Source: Panopea generosa (taxonomy: Eukaryota; Mollusca; Bivalvia; Adapedonta; Hiatellidae). From it: a DNA stretch of 64,000 nucleotides. The stretch is from the NCBI GenBank assembly GCA_029582155.1, contig CM055907.1, positions 15,598,974 through 15,662,973 of the forward strand, given 5' to 3'. The position numbers were made by a program, and so were the translations under genes. Shown here piece by piece: positions 20,006 through 33,446 of the stretch. Numbering within the stretch: the first letter of the stretch is position 1; every line of letters starts with the position of its first letter. The notes beneath the pieces are model-generated. The model was not told the DNA's origin, ran no database searches, and saw only the letters and a program-made list of their open reading frames with translations.

Positions 20006-23000
20006 TATATATATCAGTATAAAGTGACTGGGTGGGATGTCATACATGTGTCTGCGGCATGATATTGTATATATATCAGTATATATACCAGTATGATGTG
20101 ACTGGATGGGGTATCATACCATGTGTCTGCGGCATGATATTGTATATATATCAGTATATATATCAATATAATGTGACTTGGTGGGGTATCATACTATGTG
20201 TCTGCCGCATGATATTGTATATATATATCAATATATATATATCAGTATAATGTGAATGGGTGGGGTATCATACCATGTGTCTGCGGCATGATATTGCAGT
20301 GTGGCAGCGCTCAGAATACTGTCTCAAGTAGACAACTTTGCGATATGACTGAAAAATTATAGAAAGTGACACTAAACACCATAAAACAACAACAAAAATT
20401 TATACTATCGTTCTGTATGCATTGCAAAGTACACATAAACTCACCAGGTTGAGCAAAAGTATTTGTTTGTATATTCGTGGCATAGTTATAACAGTTGTTG
20501 TTCCTTCGGACCTCCTCGTAATTCCAGGCGCTGGGTTCGAACCGCGTCGAACAACGTATGGCAGCTTGCCTCTTCTTGCGCTTGTAAATGTTCCGTCTAA
20601 ATACGACCTGATTTTCATCGTCAGTTCTTTTAAATATCTCTATTGTGGTTGATGGCAACTGAAAATTGGAAATAGTGAAATATAGTACAGAACAGAACAG
20701 AACAGAACAGAACAGAACAGAACAGAACAGAACAGAACAGAACAGAACAGAACAGAACACAACACAACACAACAGAACACAACAGAACAGAAATTTTATT
20801 TCTGCTTAAATATATCAAGAACTTGTATAGAAGGATAGGAAACTTGCATCTCCTGACTAAATATTGATAAAACAACACACGAAAGATTCATAATTTGCAA
20901 ATTAATTATTCATAATTAATAGGGAACTGATGTCTGAGACATAAACTGTAAGTTGTATGTAATCTTAGATGTTTAAACATGTTTCGATAACTCGAAGTGC
21001 TCTTGGATTAAAGATATTGAGGTTTGAAGGAAACTTTATCGTAATTTATCATTATTTTAGCTGCAGTATACATATTTTGTAATCACAAGTACTTCAACAA
21101 TTTTAAACTCAAATTTCTTTGAATGGTATGGTTTGGATGACAATTTCATTCTGCATTTTAAAAATTTTAGTTTGTTTTCCGGAGAGAATCGAATTTAAAA
21201 TAATTAAAAACGAGATATTGCGAGATTTTGCGTGAAAATGCAAGCGTTCACACAATCCCAATCAGTTACCTTGACATTATCAATTTTTAAAACTCATATA
21301 ACAAACATGTATTTTAAAACGCAAATAGTACCATCGTATTATCTTACTGGTAGTCGAATTTTATCAGTTTTCCACGCTCGTTTGAGAAACGGATGTAGTC
21401 ATCTTAAGTTTGATACATTTTTAAATTCTTTAACACTTGATGCAAGATGCGACGGATGCGGTAATGAAAAAGAAGACGCCGAGCACTACTTTATGCAATG
21501 TTCTATATATACTGATGAACGACTTCGTCTTTTTCGTTCCTCACGCCGTTTTCATCCCTTAAGTACACGAGTGTTATTATTTGGTAAGAGTACATATACC
21601 AGTGACACAAATACATTTATATTTACACAAGTACAACAATACATTAAAGACACGAAAAGTTTTGTCAACAATTGACTCTCGGCATCATGCCCAATTTTAT
21701 GCAGCCCTTCAATGCATTGGAACGATATTATGACAGCACTTGAAAACATATTATGTATTTTCTCTCTTTTTCTCACCTTATTTATTTATTTTTCTTTATT
21801 TATCTCTTCAATTTTATTGTTGGTTTACATCCTATTGATTGTTAAAATTGCCATCTTGATTCTAATGTTATTTGTATATTGAAAGGGGAGGGCCGTAACT
21901 AATGTTGCTAGAACTTGTGGCCCAACCCTTTTGCTATGTGAATTATGCAATAAAATATGTTTAAACTAGTTATCTTTCCTTCTCTATATAATTCCTTGAG
22001 CATATACAGCCCATCATCATACATTATACAATTAATCAATGCATGCGTGAAATACACAAAACATACACATTAACATATATATAGTCAATTAAGTTGATCG
22101 TGACAGTGACCATTGTTAGCATGAATAGGATAAACAGTATTTACAAATTATTAGATTCCTCAAACATTAACAGCAGCTGTTCTTATTTTAAATCCTTTTT
22201 GACATCAAATATGCTTGTTTTATTAACAATGGTTTCTTAATTGTATTCAGAGTATTGATCAATTTTAAAACACTTGGTTTATTAAAATCGTATTTTGGAA
22301 TGTACGCTTTCCTTCAATCGGTATAGAAAGGACATAACAGAATAAAATGATATTCATCCTCTATATCGTCTCAGGTACATCATGAGCATTTCCTCTGACT
22401 TTTGTCAATATTCATGTGTCTATCTGTTTCAGTGAATAGTGTATGAGACGACTCTCCCATTGGACCAATTTTAACTGCTCAACCCCAACGTTGTTTGAAG
22501 CAGAGACATATTGCCCCCCTATGATAAACTGTATTACATCTGTAGAATATCAAAGACCTAAATAAATGCTTGAGAATACAACTGCATTAAGTAGATAACT
22601 GAACAGTTTTTGTATTCCATTGTTGTTTATTATATAAAATATGTATTCATACAATATCATAATTAAGTATTCGTTGAATGATCAGGGATGCATTTCACAA
22701 ATTAACTTACGATAAAAAAATCGCCGTAAGTCAATTTGACAATACATGTTTTTTTGTTTAAATTTAGATCGACATTTAAAATGATTGTTTTTCCCGAATA
22801 TATATCATCTTCTGCATAGTTTTAGTAATTTTGGATTGATTTCGGTGAATATTCAAAATGATACGAATAATTGTGGGTTACGACGATTTTTTGTCGTAAG
22901 TGTCTTTTGTGAAACGCAACCCAGGTATTTAATATGAATATGTGAGCATCGGCTATAATTTTTCTGTTTTTCGCAATGTACAGTTTTAGTATCGCAACCT

Positions 23001-26000
23001 AGAATAAATATCCAGTAAACTTCAATAGTTTTTAATAATAAAGAATGTTTCATAAAGCTATCACATAAATCATAAAACACATTCACCTTGTTGGTCTGAC
23101 CTAGTAACAGAGAAGAAACGGTATCAAATTATAGACCAAACTTGACGAAATACACCCAGGTGGCTAATGAGATCTGCTTAATAAGTGACAGTTTTTAAGA
23201 TGGTCGGTCACACCTCATGTGCTATATCTGTCAAATTTGGCACTTCGTGGTCAGCGAAGGGCGGCATGCCAGACAAATCGTTATATTGCTGCAGGCGATT
23301 TCAAGCGATTGTCGAGATGAAAGGAACGTATACACCTCAGCAGTCGGTCACGGCCGCCTGCTTTACACGAAGTTGCGGTTCATTCGAGTAGTGGGGATAT
23401 TTCAATCTATCTCCGTTAAAGGAACAACTTTGTCGCTTACACTTTACATGCAGGAGGATTTTAGTAATATATTTGATATGTATTTAACTATCGCCTAAAA
23501 CTGTTGTGTTTTTTTTTTCAAGTCAGACACGCTACCGAATGGCCTTATAATGTCCTGCTAAAGTATTAAAAAAAATCAAAAAAAAAATCAGATGTCATTT
23601 AAAGATAGCCTTGGTAAATAACGGATATTACAAAAGTTATCCCAATACCCCAATGACGTATATAGAAGAATTGGAATTTGCATCTCTGTACTAAATGTTG
23701 ATAGAATAACATAAATGAATCATTCAAATTTCATAGGCTACTGATTTTTTTTACATAAAATGTAAGGTGTATGTAACCGTTGGTGTTTGATAATGTTTTA
23801 AACACGCAAACTAATCTTGAATTTAAAATATTGCAGTTTGAAGAAAAATGTCATGCCCGCGTTTTTGTAGAGAATTCCATGGTACAAACAAAGAATTTTG
23901 ATTTGTATTTCTAAGATAAGTGGGAGTTAGAAAATTTCAAAACGAGATTTCGCGAGATTTTTAACGTCTCAATCAGTTGCTTTTCCTCCTTTATATAAGT
24001 CCTTGAAAACATGTAGCCTTCTTTTTTCCCCATGAAAGATTAAATCTAAATTATGGTTATGTGATGAACGTTTGTAAAAATCAGATACATAAATTATAAA
24101 CTTGCTATCAAGGATTTGTCCTTGATGTAATACTGTCACTGCTAAAACACCCTCTTTAATATTCCGTCCATCCAATGAAACGCAATATAAGACTTATGTA
24201 GGATACTAAAAGTTAAATAACCTTATACACGTATAAAAATTTAAAAAAGAATAAAAAAAAAGGAAGAACGTCTATTTTGTAAAATTGTTCGTCGTGATTT
24301 ATGACAATGTTTCAGATGCGTCCGAAGGGGTCACGATGGTGATGTGACCCGACTTACAAGATCTGCCAATGTTAACACGGAGAGTCACATACTACTCCAT
24401 GTTCAGAGCCATGTTTTTTACTTTCTATTTGAGACAAAGGCCCTCCGTATGTATTATATCAAATCGAGAGTAGGCTTATAGCGAGAAAATGGTAACCATA
24501 GAGACCAATCTCTGAAGTCAGACTCCACACATTGTTCTGGAACTCTGTTTAACTTTTAACATTATTCTTTATTACAAAAAAAAAAGAAAAGATTTTTAAT
24601 TTGAAAAAAGAAAAAAAAATGGAGTTCATTCATAAATTCAAAATACGTTTTCGGCCATTGTTAGTCCTTTCGCCGCCGATTCATTATCTCTACATTAATG
24701 AAGCTAAAAGTGTCAAAGGTCAGGTTACATGCTGCATATTCATTTGTTCATTTTATGTTTTCAAGTATTTTCTCAGTATTTTAAGATACTATCATGGTAT
24801 TTCTCGTTATTTACATGTCCGTTTAACACACTGGATTTTGCGGCATGTATCAACTATATGCTATAGCTGTTGGCATCGAATAACCTATAATGTGTTGGTA
24901 CGCCGTGAAACCCTATTCATTCTATTCATAAATATGTGGAGATTTTGGCCACTACTTTTTTCGTGTTTTTAATAGGGTTTAACGCCATATTTAACGTATT
25001 TCATGTCATATATGGTATACCCAGTTTTATTGGTGGAGGAAGACCTCCGGCTGAGTTAGACCGAGTAGAACCACCGTCCTTCCGCAGGTAACAGGCAAAC
25101 TTTCTCACATTAAGTTTTTGGAGCGAGCAGGACTCAAACTAACGACATTAACGGTGAGGGGAAAGTGATCTTTAGACGGCTCTTAAGACCACTCGGCCAC
25201 AGAGGACCCGTGGTCACTCGTTAAATATAGCTCACTGGTCATCTTCTCAGTCAGACTGGGTATTTTCTTTAAAAAAAAACAAATAAATTGTCCAAGGTTT
25301 GCCCTATTTAGTTATCATTTTTCGAAATCTTTAAATTTATACTTTTTTTGAGCATTAAAATAATACTGCGTAATTGCTTTTTAATTCAATTAACTAACCT
25401 TGTTGATCTTCCGAAATCACGGACGCTATGTAAACAACATAAACAAGTCACATTTTAGCAAGTTTACTGCTTTATTTATAGACGCAAAGGCAATTAAGTT
25501 ACCTTTAAAGTCTATTTTCCGCATTAATTAATGCAGTATGGTGTTCATTAAGAGTTAATTAACGATTTCCTGTTGTTTTCATTGTAAGTGTTTGATGTGT
25601 AACAATTTAATGTCACCGTCAACAACATGGTACATGTGTGTAACGTTATTTTTTTGCTGTAAAAGTATTATTGTATGCGCACCGCCTGTCCGTTAATTTA
25701 TCAAATAAAGACATGTCGCTGCTACTTTGCAATTGTGTGTAAGATGAGTTTCGTTACATGCAGTACATTTTTTATACTGAACTGAACAGCTAACCCGTCA
25801 CGTATGTACTTTACAATATATTCGTCATAATGCGGAGTAGCGATATTAAATTTTGTATAAGACATGGACAGATAATTAAGTGTTGTTACACAGCGATAGT
25901 GGTCTTTCTAGTTCAAGTCCAAGAAAGTTCAACATACATTTCATGAAAATTGCTTTGAAACTTTTTGAGAAATTACATCAAGCATTAGGTAGCTGAAATG

Positions 26001-28384
26001 TCAGGTGGCGGATTAGTTATTCCGTTCAGTATCTTATCCTATCCTATCCTATCCTATCCTATCCTATCCTATCCTATCCTATCCTATCCTATCCTATCCT
26101 ATCCTATCCTATCCTATCCTATCCTATCCTATCCTATCCTATCCTATCCTATCCTATCCTATCCTATCCTATCCTATCCTACCTTATCCTATCCTATCCT
26201 ATCCTATCCTATCCTATCCTATCCTATCCTATCCTATCCTATCCTATCCTATCCTATCCTATCCTATCCTATCCTATCCTATCCTATCCTATCCTATCCT
26301 ACCCTATCCTATCCTATCCTATCCTATCCTATCCTATCCTATCCTATCTTATCCTATCCTATCCTATCCTATCAGAATGCAGCTATATAATTATGATATT
26401 CTGTTTATTCGCTGAAATTGTTTGAATACGATTTTATTTAGTACCACAAATACATTCTTAAAGATATATTATCAGACTTATATACAGTTCTATCAAGATA
26501 TGTATTAAGTACGGTGTTTCATTAACGATTTTGCCAATCTGATGATCATTAATGACTCAAAAATGATTAATGAAATAGCTTTATACAGTCAAACCTGTAC
26601 AAAAAGCCACTTGTCTTAAGCAGTCACATTTACTTTTCCCGTTTATATGCTTTAAGAGCAAATTAACCTGTATTAAGCAACAACCTGTCTTAAAAGGTCA
26701 ATTTTGCTCCTTCCATTAGTTAGCTGCTTAAGACAGGTTTAACTATACATACTATAAAACCGTTTACAACAGCTTGATAATATGACTTTGAAATTCACCC
26801 GGAGTCACTTTATACTTTCAGTATATATCGTTCTTATACTTACTTGACCATAAATTCCTGAGCTCACATGGTTCATCAGCGGAACCGAGATGAGTCCGGT
26901 TTCTGGGCAAGACTCGAGCAGCATGGTCTCCAACATCCGGTTTTTATGACGACCAACGGTTTTCCAGGCCGTTTGTCCAATGGCGTTTCTGGCATTGACT
27001 GTAAACCCGCAGTAACCGAGACCTTTGTACATTCTGAAAGTCAAAGTCATGCAATGCTGCTGTAAGAGGTGTTAATTTGAACGTTACCAATACTATGACA
27101 GAGTGGTATGAAGACGGGAGGTGATGATGATGATAATTTGATTTATCGTAGCCACTGGTTTCCCATAAAGGCGATGCCTCCAGAAGAGTATTAATAATTT
27201 TATATTTTTGGAGAATAGTGCAGAGATACAGAAGATCCCTTTGTAGCGTCCATGGTTCTTTTATAAATGGGACCTCGATTTTTGTTAAAGTCTCATCCTA
27301 AAGACTGATTGGTATTTTTAGTTGGAGGAGCGAGGGATCAAACCTACGACCCCTGGGTTCGCAGTCTGAGGCGTTAACCACTGGACCACTAATCCGCTCT
27401 GACGACGGTTGGGAAGAACGATGTTGATTACACCCGTCAACAAACTTAGGGCTCCGTTACTGATTGGTTAAAAACGAAAGTCGACCTCTGTTGTCAAGTT
27501 TTCTGTATTAAAGAATGTATTGTTCTAATTATAATTATCCTATGTATAAATTATATTTGTGTTATTGTGGTGGCTGTGTACGTTTAATGATCGTTTGGTA
27601 AATATATCATTTTCTTAATTTTGAAATATCACTGATTCAATCTGATCAACATACATTAACAATGATTGAACACAGTAACTAATTCATATTATATTAATAG
27701 CATATTCAGAAGCAACCGGGAAACAATCCTTGCTTGGCGTAGTAGAATTTCACCACAGCATATCGCTGTTGAAACCTTTAGTGTAACAAAAACTCTTAGT
27801 GTAAAAATGTTGCACTAAGGGTTTTTGTTACACTAAGGGTTGCCACACACCGTTTACTAAATGACGCTCTGTTTAATGTTGTTTTATTATATTCAAGTAC
27901 TTCAATGGAATAGTTCGTTGAGATAAAATATCATATGAGATACCTAGTCATGCCATTGGATTAGATACCTGTATTATTAGGAAAATGCAAAAGAGATTTG
28001 TCAATATATTAGGACGAGTAATTACACGCAATGCAACAATACACTCAAAATACGGAAAACTCGACTCTGCTTGAAAATCTTATTACTAGCATGACATACA
28101 TATTCGCATCTACACTGCACCGATTGATTTGATCAACCGGCGATTTCGAAGAAATAGTTTCATGAATACTAATACATTGTAATAATGACAATAAGGGGTA
28201 CATAATCCCTTATTATCAATATTATTATCATTATCATTATTATTAATTATTATTAGTAGTAGTATTAATTATTATTACTATTACTATCATTTATTACTAT
28301 TATTATTATTAATATTATTATTATCATCATTATTATTAATATTATTATTATCATTATTATTAATTATAATTAGTAGTAGTATTA

Positions 28385-28437
<53 letters not shown>

Positions 28438-31400
28438 CATAATTATTATTGTTATTATTAGTGGCAGCATTGTAAAACATCAATAATGACGGAATGTTGG
28501 TGCGTTTGTTGGCAGTCTATCCTAGAACCTGATATCTCCCTAATCAGGTATACTAACCCCAAATGAAAAAAGCAGGCCATTTTATACCTTTCCCGCAATT
28601 CATAGTAATTGAACACTTACTAAACTGTGACGTCATTGGAACTTTCAGTTGAAGCAACTGACCAATTAACGTGCTCAAATATGGCTTTTCCAATATTGCT
28701 ATTAACGGACCCAATCGGGAGAGCTGGGTCCGTTTAATAGATTAGTTTGGTGGTGAGGATTAGTCATATATTTTATCGAGTCCGCCAAATTCATCCGACT
28801 TTTCTCAATTTCAGCTTTGTAAGCCCGCTTTCCCCACACCACTACTCTATTTTCGGAAGCGAACTTGTTTCTTTTAGAGATAAAAACATACATACTCTGT
28901 AGGGGGTCCATTGTTGACTGCCCATGCTATTTGATGGTACATCGGATGTCTACTTGTTACTGTCCACGTTGGATTACCTCGTCCAGAGTAGGCGTTCAAC
29001 GTAATCTCGTACGTGACATCTGAAAAAAAGAAGTACATAAAGGTTACTATAATAATTATAGCAACTTATTCAATATTCATTCTGAAGTTGAATTAAGGAA
29101 TACTTGATGTTATCAATTTAAATATATAACATTTTCGTTTTGTTTTTGATAGATGCAATATAATGCCATCGAAATTTCTTCTTTCATATTTTTATTGAAA
29201 AGCCGTAACACTACATTGCTGGCAGACACACTTCTTATCTAAGATAAAATGTAATATATTCATTAATGAAGAAACGTATACAGAACGACAATTATGTTAT
29301 TTAAGTTTTAGATGAATACATGTATATTGTATTGTATATTGTATTGTATATTGTATTGTATATTGTATTGTATATTGTATTGTATAATGTAATTATTGTA
29401 TATTGTATTGTATATTGTATTGTATATTGTAATGATTGTATATTGTATTGTATATTGCATTGCATTATATATTGTATTGTATATTGCATTGTATTGTATA
29501 TTGTATTATCGAGGTCTTTTACGTACACTTATTTAGATTAATCATGTGACACAAGGCAATGGGCGGACTTGATCGAAATCTTAAACACACCATATGCATC
29601 ATACTTGTCAACCATACTTATATATATGAACTATTTTTTTTTGTCCTTCCGCATGCATTTGGCAATTTTTCACATTAAAGCTGGGCTCGGTCACACTGTG
29701 AAAGGTACATGATCTATGGACACTCTACTAGGAGAGACATCATACATAAAGAAAACATATATAAACAATTGAAGTGGAGGCATTTTCAACCCCATTTTCA
29801 ACACATTTTAGGTTATATGCCATATAATATTCAGTTTTTGTAGTGGAGGAAAACCCCCGAAATGAATCTGAGTAGAACCACCGTCCGTCCGCAAGTAAGT
29901 GACACTTTCTCAAATAAATAAAGTTTTCGGACTGAGCGTGACTTGCACCTACAACCTTAGTGGTGAGAGGTTAGTGATCTTGAGACGAAACCTTAGACCG
30001 CTCGGCCACGCCGGAAGACTACTTTTGGATAAATAAAAAGAATGCGACTTGTGTGTTTACTACTCACTCCTATCAATTTCGGCGGTTAAGAATGTAAAGA
30101 AAAAAAGATTGGTTAATATGATTATTTACGATACATTTATTCCGATGACAAACTCACATAATGTAAAGTTTAGAATAATATTAAAATCATATAAATATCT
30201 ATAAAATTAACATTCAGATATGCCCGAGGGCCGTAAAACATTTACGGTATCGGCAAAAAATGAGTAATTTGTCATTTAGTTAACTGTATATCATTCGTAA
30301 TCGAGAAGAATATACATTTTACAATGAGAGTTTTTCTTACAGTACATCTAATGCTGTCAGTGTGTACGTATGTGTTTGGCTTTCAGTGCACGCGTATTTA
30401 TCCATATATTGAAAAATTGGATTCATTTCAGTTAATGTCTTTATGTTGATCTCTTGGTCACAAGAAATGATCATATAACTAATACCATCAAGGAATTATA
30501 TAGAGAAGGAAAGGCAACAAATTGAGATTTAGTGAACGCTCGCGTATAAGCGCAAAATCTCGCAATATTTCGTTTTCGGTTATCTTTACTTCCATTCATT
30601 TTAGGTACACAATTTAAACTTCTTACATTGCAAACTGAATTCTGAACAAAACAATACCATTCCCAGCAATTTGTGTTTGCAATTGTTAGAGTACTTCTGA
30701 TTAAAATGATGTAGCTAAAATAACAACAAAATTGCGAGAAATTTTATTTCAAACCTTAAAATCATTTGTTCAAGAACATTTTGCTAGATCAAAACATACT
30801 AAAACATCTAAGATGGCATGTACCTACAACTTATATTTAATGTACAAGAAAGCAGATGCCTGCGAATTTTCTAAATAAATAATCCTTCGTGTGCCTTTTT
30901 TATCAAAATTTAGTCGGGAGATGCAAGTTTCTTATCCTTCTAGAAAAGTCCTTGATATCATCAATGACTATTTATATATGACCCGGCTTCCATTGAGAAC
31001 ACATGTACCTTTAATCACATTCTATCACCGGGGGTCAGTCAACGAGCTTGATTCGGTGACATTAAGCACCCGCAGGAACTAATTGTCAGGCATTGGTGTT
31101 TGAAAGGGTGTTGCGGGACATTCTACCCCTCTGATATCCTTTTATCGAACATGTTTCAGTGTATGCAATTGCTTGCATTGTACATATACATGTATTCAAA
31201 GTATATTTTTTATAATGTGACACGACTTGGGTTTCAATACCTATATGCTTTGTTTTTTATACATGCATATATACGATTGCATTCTAGGTATATGAACAAA
31301 CAACAAAGAAGTTTCATTTTATGAAATCTTTGTAACAGATTTTGTGTAATTTGAATGCCGAAGTGATATTGATTTTTGTTTCACAATGTCAGCATGTTAA

Positions 31401-33339
31401 ATCGATGTCCTGCGCTACTGTAACAGACAGTTGATACTAATGTTGTATTTAAAGGTAGCTGTTATATTATTCAAACCAACATTTACACTATGTACATGGA
31501 TATGAACGAATAGTATGAATACAAACAGATGTAAATAATAATGATTGTTAATTTCAGGGAAATATACTGAACGGAACAGCTAACCTGCCACCTGAATATT
31601 TTATATACCTGTTATGTAATTTCCCAAAAGGTATCTAAGAAATTTATTTGAAATTTGGACTTCTATATAAGAAATAACTTTAAGAATAATATGGAAGAAG
31701 TCTGTGAATGTCGTATTATTTGTAAACATATTTCAATAACGATTCTCAATATGTTGACGAAGAAATGACGGGTTAGCTGTCGCGTTCAGTATAAATTATC
31801 ATTCTTATTTCATCAAGCGGGATTGGTCTCGAGTGGCGATTCACGAATAGAATGGAAAGTGTATTGTCCACGGGTTAAATATAATTGACATTTCGCTTAA
31901 ACCAACAATTAATCTTTTTTTCTCTCGATTTAAAACAACAAAATATCAAGTATAACCATATTACAATATTTTAATGAAATATCTATAATTCATCAAAACG
32001 CATAAAATGAATAAATGAAAAAACTATAACGTGGTATTTTACATAAAACGGAACGGTTGCAAAGATGATATATTGTTTTACTTGAGTGTTCAAACGCTTG
32101 TCGAGGATGCATTGATATATATATTATAATTTTGTTGAATAAACGAAAATAAACATTTCGTGGTTAGTATAATCTATTATGTTTTACCAAGTGTAACGGT
32201 CATTTTCGTATAATTACCTTTTACAATAAACCATTTCAGTTTTCTAACCACGTTAAACAAGTTAAGGATTCATGACTACTCACATGCTATATAAAAGACA
32301 GATTTAGAAACCCGTTGGATCATGACGATACAGTGAATGTGTATGTATTTTACTTCATAAAGGGAGATAACTAAGTTCACACCAACGGAATTTCCGGTTT
32401 TATGATCTATTCAGATGCTCATTCACAATGTATGATATATATATATGGAGATAATTATTTGTGAATAACCAGACATGAATGTACAGACCAGGCTACGGCG
32501 AGCGTGCCTAGCTACAATGTAAACCATATATACAATATCAAACCCTCTGCCAAACCAATGTTATTGGTGTTAACCATGACTGATATACTATGGTTTTACA
32601 CATCTGGTCTGGACGGACAATTTACATGCATGAACTGATAACTTTATATGCGAAGGATCCAGTTAAGGGTTCATGACTACTTTCATACTACATAAATACA
32701 TGTACATTACAAATTAATAACCTATTATACTTGTTAATTGTAGATTGACAAGTTGTCAATATCGCAGACACGCACATCACGGAAACTACGTATTTATCAA
32801 TCACAGTGACAGGTAGGACTATATACTAAATACTAGTTTAAGATGCCTCTACTGTATAGCTAATATTTGTTTCGATATCACTGCAATAGCAATAACACGG
32901 CCAATAGCAATAACACTGCAATACCAATAACACTGCAATAGCAATAACACTGCAATACCAATAACACTGCAATAGCAATAACACGGCCAATAGCAATAAC
33001 ACGGCAATAGCAATAACACTGCAATACCAATAACACTGCAATACCAATAACACTGCAATAGCAATAACACTGCAATAGCAATAACACGGCCAATAACAAT
33101 AACACGGCAATAGCAATAACACGGAATATCAATAACACTGCAATGCCAATAACACTGCGATACCAATAACACTGCAAATCTATATCAAACATCGTACATT
33201 ATGGCTACCTCTGTAGTATAAATTTTTTTTTAATTTTGTTGACCAAATATAAATCGCAACCCGCGATAAAGTCACTCACTGACCAGTATCGGGTTATGAT
33301 AAACATCGGGGAATAAAACGAAAAATGCCAACTTGTGTA

Positions 33340-33400
<61 letters not shown>

Positions 33401-33410
33401 GAATGAATGA

Positions 33411-33446
<36 letters not shown>

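Larger units (their letters stand above)
18681..20444. other. gene A intron 4: SINE pieces and expanded SINE
   Basis: Holds a partial SINE family 2 copy (18788-18973), a tRNA-like piece (19030-19103) and a tRNA-Ala-type SINE with an internally amplified module (19203-20395). Confidence 0.7.
20814..21999 (+). mobile_element. MITE A copy 1, interrupted by a LINE end
   Basis: The outer parts match the uninterrupted copy at 30487-30956 in reverse. Ends read atcaagaacttgtatagaag and cttctctatataattccttg, an imperfect terminal inverted repeat. Confidence 0.7.
20659..26843. other. gene A intron 3: nested MITE/LINE, MITEs, SINE, pentanucleotide array
   Basis: Contains a CAGAA array, MITE A with a nested LINE end, MITE B, a second MITE A, SINE family 2, MITE F, a TATCC array and a pogo-like MITE. 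An open frame at 24601-24972 has no recognisable motif and I do not call it a gene. Confidence 0.65.
27034..28895. other. gene A intron 2
   Basis: Contains a SINE-like copy (27125-27405), a hairpin (27775-27838) and an ATT-type microsatellite (28210-28460). Confidence 0.6.

Noticed and set aside
19369-20250. Frames rich in IYIYIY and CVCGMILY
   Set aside because: Translations of the expanded SINE module and its TA tracts.
20311-20772. 153-codon frame taken as one gene
   Set aside because: Only 20445-20658 is coding (gene A exon 4); the CSVLF repeats upstream come from the CAGAA array beyond the acceptor.
23185-23498. Overlapping 68- and 93-codon plus frames in a locally GC-richer patch
   Set aside because: No family motif, no splice support; probably an unrecognised repeat in gene A intron 3.
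24601-24972. 123-codon plus-strand frame
   Set aside because: No motif, no splice or promoter support, and it lies in gene A intron 3; left as chance.
25998-26390. 130-codon frame of SYPIL repeats
   Set aside because: Translation of the TATCC array.
32838-33192. Three overlapping Cys-rich minus frames
   Set aside because: Translations of the 17-bp minisatellite.
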